From Diphasiastrum complanatum (Eukaryota; Streptophyta; Lycopodiopsida; Lycopodiales; Lycopodiaceae), in assembly GCA_029204225.1 (NCBI GenBank), contig CM055105.1, positions 15,057,132 through 15,121,131 of the forward strand: 64,000 bases of DNA, written 5' to 3'. The notes beneath the pieces were generated by a model that made no database searches, was not told where the DNA came from, and saw nothing but the letters and a program-made list of their open reading frames with translations. Shown piece after piece: positions 23,473 to 34,320 of the stretch; the first letter of the stretch is position 1, and the number at the start of each line of letters is the position of its first letter. The translations under genes and the position numbers were made by a program.

Positions 23473-23960
23473 TATCTATATATATATTTAAACTTATGTA
23501 CAGTTTTGCACATGTGTATGGGTGCACCCATGCATCCTCCTCCCCTCACCCATGCATGAGCTTTTTCTAACTAAAAAACTTGGGGAGGAGGATGCATGTA
23601 TGGGGAATGTGCATATCCCCATACATTTGCACATTGTGTGCATTGAGGGGTGGACCCCAAAAAGATTCCTCACCCCCTCCCTTTCACTTACTAAATTCAA
23701 ATACTTAAAGTTTGAAGTTAAGGTTTTATTTTCTTCACACACTTCAATGTGCTTTAAACTTTAACCAATAATCTTTATTACTTGGCTTTCTTATTTATTT
23801 AAATTATCAAAGTTTTATCCATAAATCATGAACATAAAAAATTTCTTGATTACCTTAAACTGGTTTTTTTTTTCAATCCTTCAAATTCCTATCTTGGCCC
23901 GCCATTTTCAGGAATGTTTAACCACAAGCCCAAACTCACTAACTTTAACTCCTAAATCGT
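23473..23960 (+). repeat. Helitron-flanking repeat, copy 2
   Basis: The uninterrupted version of the repeat at 22074-22430 plus 22986-23125. It holds a strong hairpin: GCATCCTCCTCCCC (from about 23533) pairs with GGGGAGGAGGATGC (about 23582-23595) over 14 bp, with flanking partial pairing of cccatgcat/atgtatggg. Confidence 0.8.
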
Positions 23961-24092
23961 TACCCACAAGCTTTTATCCATGGGCCAAAAAATGCACAAT
24001 TAAAAAAAAAGGAGGCGGATGGGGGTGAGGGGAGTAAAAGAGACAATAAAAAGAGAAAAATAGGGGGGGGGGTGTGGATTTGGAATACACGT

Positions 24093-24139
<47 letters not shown>

Positions 24140-24352
24140 TGAGTGAGTGGGTGAATGAGTGTGTGTGTGTGGACGCACACATGCCTATGTGTGTGTGTGT
24201 GCGCGGCTGTGTGTGTGTGTGTGACCCCCGACACGACGAATGCGTCCACACACACACACATCTCCATATAAAAGGGGGTGCCTCCATTCCATTAAAAGTA
24301 AATATATCAATATTTATTTCTCCCCACGCGCACACACACACACACACACCAC
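23961..24352. repeat. CA/TG microsatellite cluster with inverted symmetry
   Basis: (CA)n at about 24092-24136, then TG-rich tracts to 24222, CA at 24250-24261, and another CA run at about 24331-24358. The arm gtgtgtgtgtggacgc (about 24161-24176) is mirrored by gcgtccacacacacac (about 24241-24256). Alternating purine-pyrimidine runs of this length can adopt Z-DNA. The reading frames through it are artefacts. Confidence 0.85.
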
Positions 24353-25011
24353 ACACACATACACTTTTTCTTAAATGTAAACCTCTCATAAAAAAATATG
24401 AATGTAAATCCACTTAAAAATGTGAAATCCCACTCTCCATAAAACAAAAAAAGTGAAAGGGCTTTTTGGCTCCCCATAAATTAAGTTTTATTTTTTTTTG
24501 GAAAGGAGAAAAAAAAGTCCTCATCAAGAAAGAAAATCCACCCCCCTCTCCCCCCAAAAAAAAAAAAAAAAACTAAGGCTTTTAAGGATAGGAGCATATC
24601 TTTTTTTTTAACACTCCCTCGCCCTTTTTTGTTACATGGCAAAAAAACCCACTCACCCATCTCCCCCGAGCACTTAAACCATCGGCCTCTTGCCCAAACA
24701 ACTTGTTTTTAACCATTAGGGAGCACACCCGCACTCCACCCACCCCATATGTTCTCCCCTTTTCCAGTCAATCCACCTAAAAAAACCTCATCAATGAGCA
24801 GAACCGCACTAAGATTTATTATATGGCTTTCATATTTATTTTGAATTACCAAAAATTTACCCATAGATCATGAACAGAAAGTTTTACCCAAAGTTCTTTT
24901 TTACGTCTAGCATCCATACTCTATTGAAGAACATATTTGCTAATCTCATCCTTGCAACGACTGTGGAAAATAGCAGAAGTTGAATATCTAAAACTAGACA
25001 TTTTTTTATTA
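24353..25011. other. Gene-less, homopolymer-rich stretch
   Basis: Several A, T and C homopolymer runs and no gene. 24820-24890 is a weak copy of the repeat seen at 22986-23125. Confidence 0.5.
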
Positions 25012-25426
25012 TTGCAACGGGCACCGTCATGCATGTCGTCTGTTCCATCCAGTGCTGCACGCCGAGACGAGTCCGCCGAGACGAGCCCGCATCAACAAAT
25101 CGGGCTCCAAGCAGTTCAGTATACACAGAGAAATACACATGCACACTCATACACACATGCACACACCATCGGCCACATAAGTCACACATGCATACACACG
25201 CACATTTCACACACACACACACACACACACACCATTGACCACATAAATCACACACACCATCAAGCACAAATCATACACACAAATCCACATACACAGATAA
25301 CACATGCACTCACGTACATACACACACATACATCAGCCCCCCGTCAACGACCATCAACGACCATCGGCCACCCGTCAACGACAATCGACCGTCCATTGCT
25401 TGCCAACGACGATCACTCTTTACTAG
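25012..25426 (+). mobile_element. Non-autonomous Helitron, copy 3
   Basis: Closely similar to 21645-22073 from ttgcaacgggcaccgtcatg onward, including the CA-rich interior. It ends CTAG at 25423-25426 before a TA microsatellite. The terminal hairpin is degraded (gcttgccaacgacgatc, 25399-25415), so this copy probably could not be recognised for 3' end formation. Confidence 0.72.
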
Positions 25427-25610
25427 TATGTATATATATATATATATATATAAAAACTTATGTACACTTTGTATGCATGGGGTCGGACCCCATGCATCTT
25501 CCTCTCTCACCCATGCATACGCTTTTTTTAACTAAAAATGGGAAGAAAGATGCATGTATGGGAAAATGCATGCATGGCCTCCTCCCATGCATGCATGGCT
25601 CCGGATTTCT
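25427..25610 (+). repeat. Helitron-flanking repeat, copy 3
   Basis: TA microsatellite followed by a shortened copy of the repeat. Its hairpin arms read gcatcttcct and agaaagatgc: relative to copy 2, one arm changed C to T and the other changed G to A, preserving the pair. Confidence 0.65.
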
Positions 25611-26234
25611 TTCTACGATTTTGCATCACAATAGCAGCGTTTCTGTGAATACATCATTAAAGAACCCATTTGGCAGATATTCTTTTCCCACAGCTCCCTG
25701 TTTATCTAGACATTTAGTTTTTTCTGAAACTGTTCATATTTTTGGGAATGCCTGCTCGCTTTGTTGGATCAACCAGTCTTGCGTCGATTATTTCTGTGTA
25801 GTTGTAGTGATCTTCGATGAGAGGTGATATTTCTTCAGGGAGAAGAGCGCGCTTGGAATTTTTGGTCTATCACCGTTGGATTTTCTAACACACGTTGAGA
25901 TTGTGCAACGTTTTTATGTCAACCGTTAGATGGGTTCCAAGTGGCAGCTCTGGCAGGCAAGAATGGATTAAGTCCAGGTTTAACTTGCCTCAACTCAGAA
26001 CGACGGGCCACGCTTTGCATTTCGATTGAAGGGCTGCATTTTCTCGAAGTTTAGATTGATCTAAAGGGCAAAATTGACTCCAAGTCCTATTGTTGGAGTT
26101 TTAATCTAGAACCGTTGGACTTGCCTTGCTACTCGCATTAAAGCATGTTCCTTGCCAAATCGGACAGGTGACCGGGTGACCCAGTAATGTTTTCATGCAG
26201 CTAAGCAGAAAAATGTGTCTTTGATCTATATGCA
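25611..26234. other. Gene-less, less AT-rich stretch
   Basis: No protein similarity recognised. Three ccgtt(g/a)ga phrases recur. It lies upstream of the response-regulator fragment and could be its former promoter or 5' leader, but nothing proves this. Confidence 0.35.
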
Positions 26235-26505
26235 ATGTTGACACTATGCAAGGACATTAAGATCAAATCTGACAAAAAGCCCAAAGATCCATCATCCCTT
26301 GCCAACATTTTTTCAGACATCCATATACTTGTTGTTGATGACAGCCTCATTGATCGGAAGGTGATAGAAAGGCTTTTCAAAATGGCCCCAAATTTATGGA
26401 TGCTGGAACAAGGTTCAAAACAGACAATGTAAATGATTTCACAAGTTCCTCATGCACTGGGAGCCATTCACTTGAGCTTCTTGATACCATCAAGAGTCTG
26501 TGATT
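26235..26505 (+). pseudogene. Type-A response regulator fragment
   Basis: In cytokinin signalling, type-A response regulators accept phosphate on a receiver-domain Asp. The frame reads DIHILVVDDSLIDRKVIERL, the first strand and helix of a plant type-A receiver with the acidic DD pair. After KVIERLFK the reading continues only in another frame (RFKTDNVNDFTSSSCTG and SLELLDTIKSL, 26408-26500), then a stop. The phosphoacceptor Asp and the conserved Lys are absent. It is therefore a truncated, frameshifted copy rather than a working gene, possibly a captured or retroposed piece. Confidence 0.75.
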
Positions 26506-27177
26506 AGAAGGATTGGATACAGTGGGGTGCAATGTTAAGATAGTAGTGAGAAAGGCTCACAAATTAGTTGCAGTTTCATTCCCAAGGGTTCTACTGTTGA
26601 TGAGTGGCACACTTCTCGAAATTGCTCTGTTTCGGTCCAAAAGCTAGAGGCTATTGCAAATGCGGAGCCTTTGATTGTGGATGAACCCCGAAAACCATGG
26701 TTTTGAGTTCACAGCTTCCCGTTGGAAGAAACAGATCTTGGGACAAAGTGCAATGGAGTTTTCTTTGAAGATTGTGCGCTGTCTCTTCATTGCGATCTGA
26801 CGAGGTGTGCGACTGTGGTAGTTTGCTTGGCTACCAAACAATAATCTTTGGTCTAATCCTTTGTTTTCATGAGTCTTTGCACCTTTTGGTTAAGATTCTA
26901 AGTTGAGACATTGTTTATCATGAAAACTTTTGCTATTATTCTTTTGACAAAAACCGAATGTAATATGCTACATGGCTTGAAACGTTGGTCTGACTCGTTG
27001 GTTCTATTAGTTCAAGTTTTGACTTCTTTCCAATGATGAAATGTTATACGTAGGCTAGAGCCTAACCTCTATTCAAGAGCCCGTTCATGTGTCTGTTTTG
27101 TCTTTATGAAGGAGAACTGTCTCTGTAGCAGACCTTATACATTGTTGTGACCTGGAAATCCCTATAACCAAGCTTTA
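26506..27177. other. Gene-less stretch between gene fragments
   Basis: No recognisable coding sequence. GC content is closer to transcribed plant DNA than to the LTR elements, so it may be intron or 3' flank of the broken gene copies on either side. Confidence 0.35.
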
Positions 27178-27411
27178 ATGCCTTTGAGTTATAAGATATT
27201 TTGCTTATTATATTTTGACTATCCATTTCTGGATGAAGAGTATCAGGTGCAACTAGCGATGGCATTGAGTGTATGCCATAGTAAGAATATGGATCCAGAA
27301 GCAGCAGAGATCGAGACGGCCAAAAAAATTTGCCTTGGCAATTTTTTGGACTTGCCGTTGGACTTTGAGGAGCGAGCTACACTTCAAAAAAAAGATCTAT
27401 TTGCTGATTGA
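27178..27411 (+). pseudogene. EDR1-type Raf-like kinase N-domain fragment
   Basis: A 77-codon frame containing FLDEEYQVQLAMALSV and AEIETAKKICLGNFL. This matches the EEEYQVQLALALS...AQI.AAKR.SLG pattern that opens the EDR1 regulatory domain of plant CTR1/EDR1 Raf-like MAPKKKs, which act in ethylene and defence signalling. Only one short exon-sized piece is present, with no kinase domain in the window. The copia element at 27482 inserted just downstream. I read it as a gene fragment; a distant functional gene with very long introns cannot be excluded from this window. Confidence 0.7.
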
Positions 27412-27476
27412 TCAAAGTAAGTCAAAAAACGGACAGAAGAACATTGTTCATTATTGATTGTAGCGGCTGCCCACAC

Positions 27477-27481
27477 CTATC
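27477..27481 (+). other. Target-site duplication CTATC, left
   Basis: CTATC here and at 33436-33440 flanks the two 249-bp LTRs exactly, as expected for a copia insertion. Confidence 0.85.
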
Positions 27482-27730
27482 AGTTAAAATAGCAATGATC
27501 GACTTATACAGTGCTTTCTTATTTCGACGACACCACATGTGCTTAGTTCTAGAGTTATCAGGCCATCTTTCTTTTACGAGCCCTTTGAGTGTTTTTAAGC
27601 AACTTATCTTTGTACTTACTAGTGAGTTGAATATACAGTTTGTGGAGAGCAATTATGTGGTCTTGTTGCACTTGACGTTGTGCTGTGGTGATTGATCCGG
27701 TCGGGTGTTTTTAACTGTGTTTCCTTAACT
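27482..27730 (+). mobile_element. Copia 5' LTR (249 bp)
   Basis: Begins AGTTAA and ends TTAACT, a perfect 6-bp inverted end, instead of the usual TG...CA. Borders are fixed by the target duplication on the left, the abutting primer site on the right and the equal length of the 3' LTR. Confidence 0.9.
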
Positions 27731-27742
27731 TGGTATCAGAGC
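27731..27742 (+). promoter_or_regulatory. Primer-binding site, initiator tRNA-Met
   Basis: TGGTATCAGAGC directly follows the LTR; it is the canonical plant copia primer site. Confidence 0.95.
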
Positions 27743-28988
27743 CCTTGGTGGCTTGAATCACCGGACAAGAACAGAGAGATGCGAATTCACGACGGTTTGT
27801 TGGCTAGGAAGCACAAAATCGAGTCTGTGGAGATTCGTGGAACGGCTCAAAACTGTAAAAAGGATTCAGAGACAGGGAATTGTCGGTTGAATCAGAAAGC
27901 AAGCAAAGTTTGAAGTTGAAAAATTCTTCTAGAAGGTTGCTTGGCGTTTGTGATTGGTTTGAATTCAATTGAACACCGTTTGAAGAGCGGTTTGGAGCAG
28001 AAGATTGCCTACAATAGGGCGACCTCAGCCAGATAGGAGTAGCAAGTGAAAGCTCAGGAAAAGTCTGAGTAAAGCCCAATATATCCTTCTCTTCAGAGTT
28101 GCTAGGGTTTCAAAGTACAAAATCTGGAATATCTCCTTGTAGGAGGTTGTTTTCAGAGCTGTGAGTTGCTGAGAATGGGCGCCCTGGTAGTGCAATTCAG
28201 CAGTAGGGAGGCCGCGACTGGCCGTGGAGGAGGAAAGCAGCCAGATCGATCCACAGGGAGCAGCCATAGCCTGTGAAGAGAGAGAAAAGTCCATCGCAGA
28301 GAGAGAGAGAAGAGAAGGAGAGGTCGCATGACCTCTCGCACGCCCAGTTCAGTTTGCCAGTTAGCGGCCCGAAGTGTTTAGTGCTTCGAAGGCCTTTGAT
28401 CAACGCACAAAAGCGTGGAAAGCCGTCCGATCTCGAATCACACAGATCGACGATAGTTATTACACGACAGGTGGGTCGTTGGATCTAAAGGATCCATTGG
28501 ATTGAAGTGAAAAAGTCTGAAGGGGTCTGAAGTGCAAAGTGCATTGCAACTTCATTAAAAATCTTCAAACTGAAAAAATTGTTGGGTCCCAAGTTTTTGA
28601 AGGGTGAAGTTTCTTCACACTGAAGAAATAGTTCAAAAACCCAAATTGCCCTTATTTTCACCTCCTTTAGCCTATTTTGGCCAAACGAAAGGCTATAGCC
28701 TCCAAAAGAAGGGCACCCTGACTGTACCTACAAGTACGGTACACCAAAACAGAGTGATTGCCATGGAGAAAGTGTTCGAAGCGTGCCAGAAGTGATTTCA
28801 CCATTCCATTGGGCAGGAAATTGGGACGAGAAGCATTTCGGAAAACGACGCTAGTTTGGCTTTTAATTTGGCGAAAGAGCGGCAGGTGGCCTGGTAAGCT
28901 AAAAATTACAGGTCATTATTATTGATTTCTGACATCACGGTTGGCTCCAGCATACACTTTATAGCCTATAAGTGAAGTTTCAAGCAGT
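27743..28988 (+). other. Copia untranslated leader
   Basis: About 1.25 kb between primer site and gag, long for a copia leader. It has purine-rich tracts (28273-28320) and no credible gene. The open frames on the minus strand here are chance. Confidence 0.6.
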
Positions 28989-30602
28989 TTGGAGATGACA
29001 AACATCAATGAGGCAATTTTGGGCGATGCAAGCAAACTTGATGGGGCTTCTAACTACAACATCTGGAAATTCAAAATGAAGAGCATTTTGATGGAGAAAG
29101 AGTTGTGGGAGATCGTGGCAGGTATTGAAGTCCGGCCAAATACCACTCCAGGTGATATAAGGGCCTTTGATAAAAAGGCGTAGAGAGCATTGTCCTTGAT
29201 CAATCTTTCAGTGAAAGACCATGTGATCACTCATATAAGTGATGCCACGACGGCTAGGGGAGCTTGGGAAGCTCTTAGAATGCAATTTCAAACTTGCAAT
29301 CCAGCTCGAGCCATGTTCTTGAAGTCGAGATTGAACACAATAAGGATGGAAGAAAGTGAATCAGTGGGATCTTTCTTCACTAGGATAAAGGAGCTGAGAG
29401 ATCAACTTGTGGCGATTGGAGAACCAAACAGAAATATTGAATTGGTACATACCACAATGAGCGGTGTCTCGGAAGGGCTACATATGTTTGTGAGCGGCAT
29501 TGCTTCGAGGGAGAGGTTGCCTACTCTTGAAGACTTCCACGGAATCATGTTGCAAGAAGAGCAGCGTTGCGAAGTGGTGAAGTCAAGGCAAACCCCACAG
29601 GAGGATCAAGCCTTGCTTGCTAAAGGCAAGCAGAAAGGATGGAGAAGGATTCTTAAGAAATCCAAGGATGATGATGACGAGGGAGAGTCATCATCAAAAG
29701 AGCAAAAGAAGAAGAAAGACAAATGTTACTATTGCCACAAACCGGGTCATTGGGCACACGAGTGTTATAAGAAGAAAGCGGACATAAAGGCGGGAAAAGT
29801 GACTCAACAAGGAAACATTGCCGAAGATGATGGAGAAGATGATGAGACAAGTGTCTTCTCATCGACATTGACATTCCAAGTTGATGATGGTGCTAGATGG
29901 TTCATAGATTCAGGTGCCACAAGGCATATGACCGGGAAACGTGATTGGTTTGAAAAATTCTCACCAATCCATGATGGGGATAAGGTCACTCAAGCCAATG
30001 GAGAGGAATGCCAGATACAGGGTGTGGGCAATGTACCTGTGCAGTTTCTTGATGGCAAAATTAAAAACATCCCTAATGTACTTTATGTTCCTAGACTCAA
30101 AAAGAGTTTGCTTTCTGTTGGTGTAATGACAAATCAACATCTTAAAGTTAAATTTGTCAAGGATGGATGCCTTGTGAAGGATACGAACCACAACCACAAA
30201 GTGGTGGTGAAGGGTTATAGAGATAGTAACTGTGGCCTTTATAAATTGGATGCTGCAAAACCAGGTGAATATGGTTTGGCTATCTCAACAACATCTCAAT
30301 CCGAGTTGTGGCTCAGAAGACTTGGTCATTTGAACTATGGGAGCTTGAGATTGATGGCGATGGTAATAGGGTTACCGGCATTGCAGGATGATCATCATGC
30401 AATATGTGAAGGATGCATCATGGGAAAGCATCACAGGGAGACATTCAAAAAAGGTGGAGCTGCAAGAGCTAAGAAACCGCTGGAACTAATTCACAGTGAC
30501 TTGTGCGGTCCAATGAAGACCATGTCGTTGGGGAAAGCATATTATTTTATGACTTTCATAGATGATTACTCTAGGAGGACATGGATTTATTTCTTGAAGT
30601 AA
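28989..30602 (+). pseudogene. Copia gag, protease and integrase N-part
   Basis: Gag starts MEMTNINEAILGDASKLDG with NYNIWKFKMKSIL (28995-29180). A stop at 29181-29183 splits it from the 470-codon frame. The rest of gag ends in a CCHC knuckle CYYCHKPGHWAHEC (29724-29765). Protease has WFIDSGATRHM (DSGA at 29907-29918). The pre-integrase region has LWLRRLGHL and CEGCIMGKH. The integrase core opens with IHSDLCGPMK and FIDDYSRRTWIYF, then meets a stop at 30600-30602 and continues beyond it. Confidence 0.93.
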
Positions 30603-31488
30603 AAATTTGACGCTTTTGCTCGCTTCAAGGAGTCCAAGACTTTGGAAGAGAACCAACTGGATGCACGCATCAAAGTGCTAAGATCTGATAGAGGGGGCGA
30701 ATACAAATCTGATGATTTTGAAGACTTTTGCAAAGAACATGGCATTAAAAGACAATTCACACAGTCACACACGCCGCATAGTAATGGTGTAGCTGAAAGG
30801 AAAAGCAGAACTATTATGGAGAGTGCACGGTCCATGATGAAGCAAATGGGCTTGACCGATTCACTTTGCTCGGAAGTGTGCAGTGCGGCCCTACAGTTGC
30901 GGTTCCAAATGTGACTCCTGAAGAAGCATTTATTGGAATAAAGCCAAAAATTGACAAGTTTCGTGTCATTGGATGTAAGGCCTATGTACATGTGCCAAAG
31001 GAGGAGCGAAAGAAACTTGATGCCAAAGCAATCAAGTGTATCTTCGTCAGTTATGATGAAAGAACGAAAGCTTACAGGTGTTTTGATCCTGTAATGAATA
31101 AGATTCACATTAGCAAAGATGTGATCTTTGATGAAACGCATAGGTATGAAGAAGAAGACCATGCAAGTGGTGAAAGCATCAAAAGACTTCTCACAATTCT
31201 GGAGGAAGAAGATGAAGAAGATGCTCCACAAAATGATGCACGTGAAAATGAGAGTCGAGAGGGCGAGTATGAAATAACACCACCTATTCAAGAGCCTAGG
31301 GGGAGGTACTTGCCAATAGGAGCAATAAAGGAAAAACCGGTTGGAAGTAGAAGACATTACTTGGACACTCCTTGGGATACATACTCTCCATGTAGTGTAT
31401 CACCTGAATCTAAGATACCAAAATGGTATGAAAAGATCATGAAGGACGCAAAGCTAAATCAAACAGGATCTAGCACACAAAGTGGATG
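30603..31488 (+). pseudogene. Copia integrase C-part and linker
   Basis: Same polyprotein after the stop: RSDRGGEYKSDDF with the second catalytic Asp and SNGVAERKSRTIM with the Glu. A deletion near 30884 removes the segment seen as TTMFLQNRSPT in the related copy at about 59830 and shifts frame. The 30866-31489 frame then carries GCKAYVHVPKEERKK and DVIFDETHRYEEE, an acidic linker, and a stop before reverse transcriptase. Confidence 0.9.
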
Positions 31489-33095
31489 AGAAGATCAACA
31501 CGGGAAAGGAAGTCTCCCGATCATTATCATGTGAACTATGCCCTAATGACTGACATTTTGAAGTGCCGAGAGCCATCAACCTTTGATGAGGCAAACGATC
31601 ACAAAGAGTGGCAAAGGGCAATGGAAGAAGAGATAGAATCCATCCACAGGCATGATACATGGGAGTTGGTTGATCTACCACTTGGAAAGAAACCCATTGA
31701 CAACAAATGGCTGTTTAGAACAAAGTTTCATGCGGATGGCACAATAGCAAAGTATAAGGCATGCCTAGTAGTGAAGGGTTATGAGCAAAGCAAAGGAATT
31801 GACTATGAAGAGACATTTGCTCCAGTGGCTAAGTGGACTATGCTACGTCTTATCATTGCCTTAGCATTTCATTTTGGGTGGAAAATCCATCAAATGGATG
31901 TGAAGTCTGCATTTTTGAATGGTGACTTAGAGGAAGAAGTTTACATGGTCCAACCGTAGGGCTTCATGGCAAAAGGGCAAGAACAGAAGGTATGTAAACT
32001 ACACAAAGCACTTTATGGCCTTAAGCAAGTGCCACGCGCATGGTATGGACGCATTGACAGTTACTTTCTTTCTCATGGGTTTGTAAGAACAAATTCAGAT
32101 CCAAACCTTTATGTTCTTATAAATGATGACAACATTGCCTTGATTGTACTTTACGTCGATGATATCATTATCACTGGCAATGATGAGAACCTCACTCGTT
32201 CTATCAAAGCCAACTTATGCAAGCAATTTGAGATGATAGATTTAGATCTTATGCACTATTGCTTGGGTGTCGAAGTATGGCAAACTAGCAGTGATATCAG
32301 GTTATGTCAAAACAAGTATGTGAGCGAGATATTGGAGAGATTTCACATGAGAGAGTGCAAACCTTCCATCACCCCTTGCGAAGCTGGTAAGAAATTATCT
32401 CGTATTGATGATAGTGCACATGTTGATGCTACACTATTTCGTCAACTAGTTGGAAGTTTTATATATCTTACGACTACATGTCCTGATATCTGCTATGCTA
32501 TAAGTTTGATTAGCCAATTCATGTCATCACCCACTATGGACCATTGGAAAGCTGCAACAAGGATTTTGAGGTATGTGAAAGGTACACCTAACCAAGTCTA
32601 ATCTACAAAAGACAAAGTGTTTTACCTAAGTTGCAATGTTATGTTGACGCTGATTGGGCAGGAAGTATAGATGATAGAAAGTCAACAACAGGTTATGCCT
32701 TCAATTTTGGTAGCGGTTGTTTTTCATGGTCTAGCAAGAAGCAAGATACTATTTGTCTTTCTTCCACAGAAGCCGAATATAAAGCATTGAGTTCTGCTAC
32801 CCAGGAAGCTGTTTGGCTACGTAAGTTGTTATGTGGCATGAAGCAGGTAAATCCCACTGTTATTTTCTGTGACAGTCAAAGTGGAATACAATTGGCTAAA
32901 AATCATATCTTTCACGCAAGGACAAAACATATTGAAGTAAAATATCACTTTGTACGTGAAAAGTTACAATCTGAAGATATAAGTATTGTACATTGTTCTA
33001 CGTTATTACAAGTTGCTGATATATTTAAAAAGGCTTTAAGTAAAGAAAAGTTTGAAACTTTTAGAGCCAAACTTGGCTTAGACCTGGTCATGTAA
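31489..33095 (+). pseudogene. Copia reverse transcriptase and RNase H
   Basis: Reverse transcriptase reads EEEIESIHRHDTWELVDLP, ETFAPVAKWTMLRL and QMDVKSAFLNGDLEEEVYMV. A stop at 31957-31959 is followed by HKALYGLKQVPRAWYGRI and the catalytic YVDD at 32152-32163. RNase H lies in the frame 32631-33095, after a frameshift near 32600, with DADWAGSIDDRKSTTGY, LSSTEAEYKALS and HARTKHIEVKYHFVREK. All catalytic motifs are still present despite the stops. Confidence 0.92.
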
Positions 33096-33177
33096 AAAGC
33101 TTTTACTTGTAATACTATCATGGAGGTATGTTCCATGAACAGAGTAAATTCTAAAATAAAAAGAGACGTTGATCATT

Positions 33178-33186
33178 GAGGGAGAG
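33178..33186 (+). promoter_or_regulatory. Polypurine tract
   Basis: GAGGGAGAG ends exactly where the 3' LTR begins, the normal site of plus-strand priming. Confidence 0.85.
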
Positions 33187-33435
33187 AGTTAAAATAGCAA
33201 TGATCGACTTATACAGTGCTTTCTTATTTCAACGGCACCATGTGTGCTTAGTTCTAGAGTTATCGGGCCATCTTTCTTTTACGAGCCCTTTGAATGTTTT
33301 CAAGCACCTTATCTTTGTACTTACTAGTGAGTTGAATATACAGTTTGTGGAGAGCAATTCTGTGGCCTTGTTGCACTTGACGTTGTGCTGTGGTGATTGA
33401 TCCGGTCGGGTGTTTTTAACTGTGTTTTCTTAACT
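33187..33435 (+). mobile_element. Copia 3' LTR (249 bp)
   Basis: Same length and ends as the 5' LTR with about 11 substitutions and no indels; followed by target duplication CTATC (33436-33440). Confidence 0.92.
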
Positions 33436-33440
33436 CTATC

Positions 33441-34320
33441 AACCATGTGTAACTTACATTCCTATTCATTTGATCTTACATGTGTAGCCCAAGTCCACAT
33501 TTCTAATATTCAGTAAATGAGTAGTTGTAATAGGCATTTTGATTCATGTCTGGAACGTTAGAAAAGGCATGTCCATTCCAGACACCAATGTTCCAATAGA
33601 CATGGGTTGCATTCCACTCAATGGTAATTGGTATGCTTGTTGTAACTTCTCTTCACTCCAACTGTGACAACATACAAAGCATGGTAGAATAGGTGAACAC
33701 TAAATACCAGAAGGCACAAAATCATGTGGACTTCCCTCCTCAATAGTGCACCACTATATGAGGATCCAACTTGAGAATTTGAGTTCTTTTCAGATTTCAG
33801 CTTTCATCAATCTTACGAGATCTGGCTAAAGTGACAAGATGGGTTGGTGATTTCTGCAAAGTGATGTTTATCCTTTCGGATGATCACCGTTATCCAATCT
33901 GTGAGCATTATCTATGAAGAGATTTCAAGGATTTTTTAAGCTATACAAGGTTCACTTGGTGGGCTGTCCAAAGAGTAAGATCATAGGATCACGATTAAGC
34001 TATTTTAATCATTTTAGTTTTGTTTGCAAATTTCTATGATGTCGTGGATGATACATGGCAAGCCATTTGTTCTTCCTTAAATTCATTTTGTTAAGTTTGT
34101 CATGCTCCCCATGCAGAGGGTTATGACATTTGGGGACACAAATGAGGGTACAAACATACATCCATTAATAGCATTCACATCCTCCAAAACACTTCATGAG
34201 CAAGGGCATCTTCTTTCTTGGTATTCTCAAGCATCACATTTACTAAGTTCATTTGGCATCTCTATATCTCACCTCCTTGAAGGAACATATGCATGTATAT
34301 GGCGAGTCATTAGCAATCTT
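33441..34320. other. Gene-less stretch
   Basis: Presumably the original flank on the far side of the copia insertion. No continuation of the EDR1-like reading frame and no other gene is recognisable. Confidence 0.45.

Larger units (their letters stand above)
27482..33435 (+). mobile_element. Ty1/copia retrotransposon, structurally complete, coding broken
   Basis: 5954 bp with two LTRs, primer-binding site, gag, protease, integrase, reverse transcriptase, RNase H, polypurine tract and a 5-bp target duplication. Coding damage includes stops at 29181-29183, 30600-30602, 31487-31489 and 31957-31959, a deletion with frameshift near 30884, and a frameshift near 32600. By eye the LTRs differ at about 11 of 249 positions, so insertion was not recent. 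A related, rearranged copy lies at 58619-62800. Confidence 0.95.

Noticed and set aside
25612-26180. Promoter of an active response regulator gene
   Set aside because: The downstream fragment lacks the phosphoacceptor part and is frameshifted, so a functional gene is unlikely.
28025-28403. Minus-strand open frames of up to 89 codons
   Set aside because: They lie antisense in the copia untranslated leader, overlap each other in different frames and lack protein motifs.
30587-31357. 256-codon minus-strand open frame
   Set aside because: It is antisense to copia integrase with its catalytic motifs; the length is a by-product of codon bias on the plus strand.
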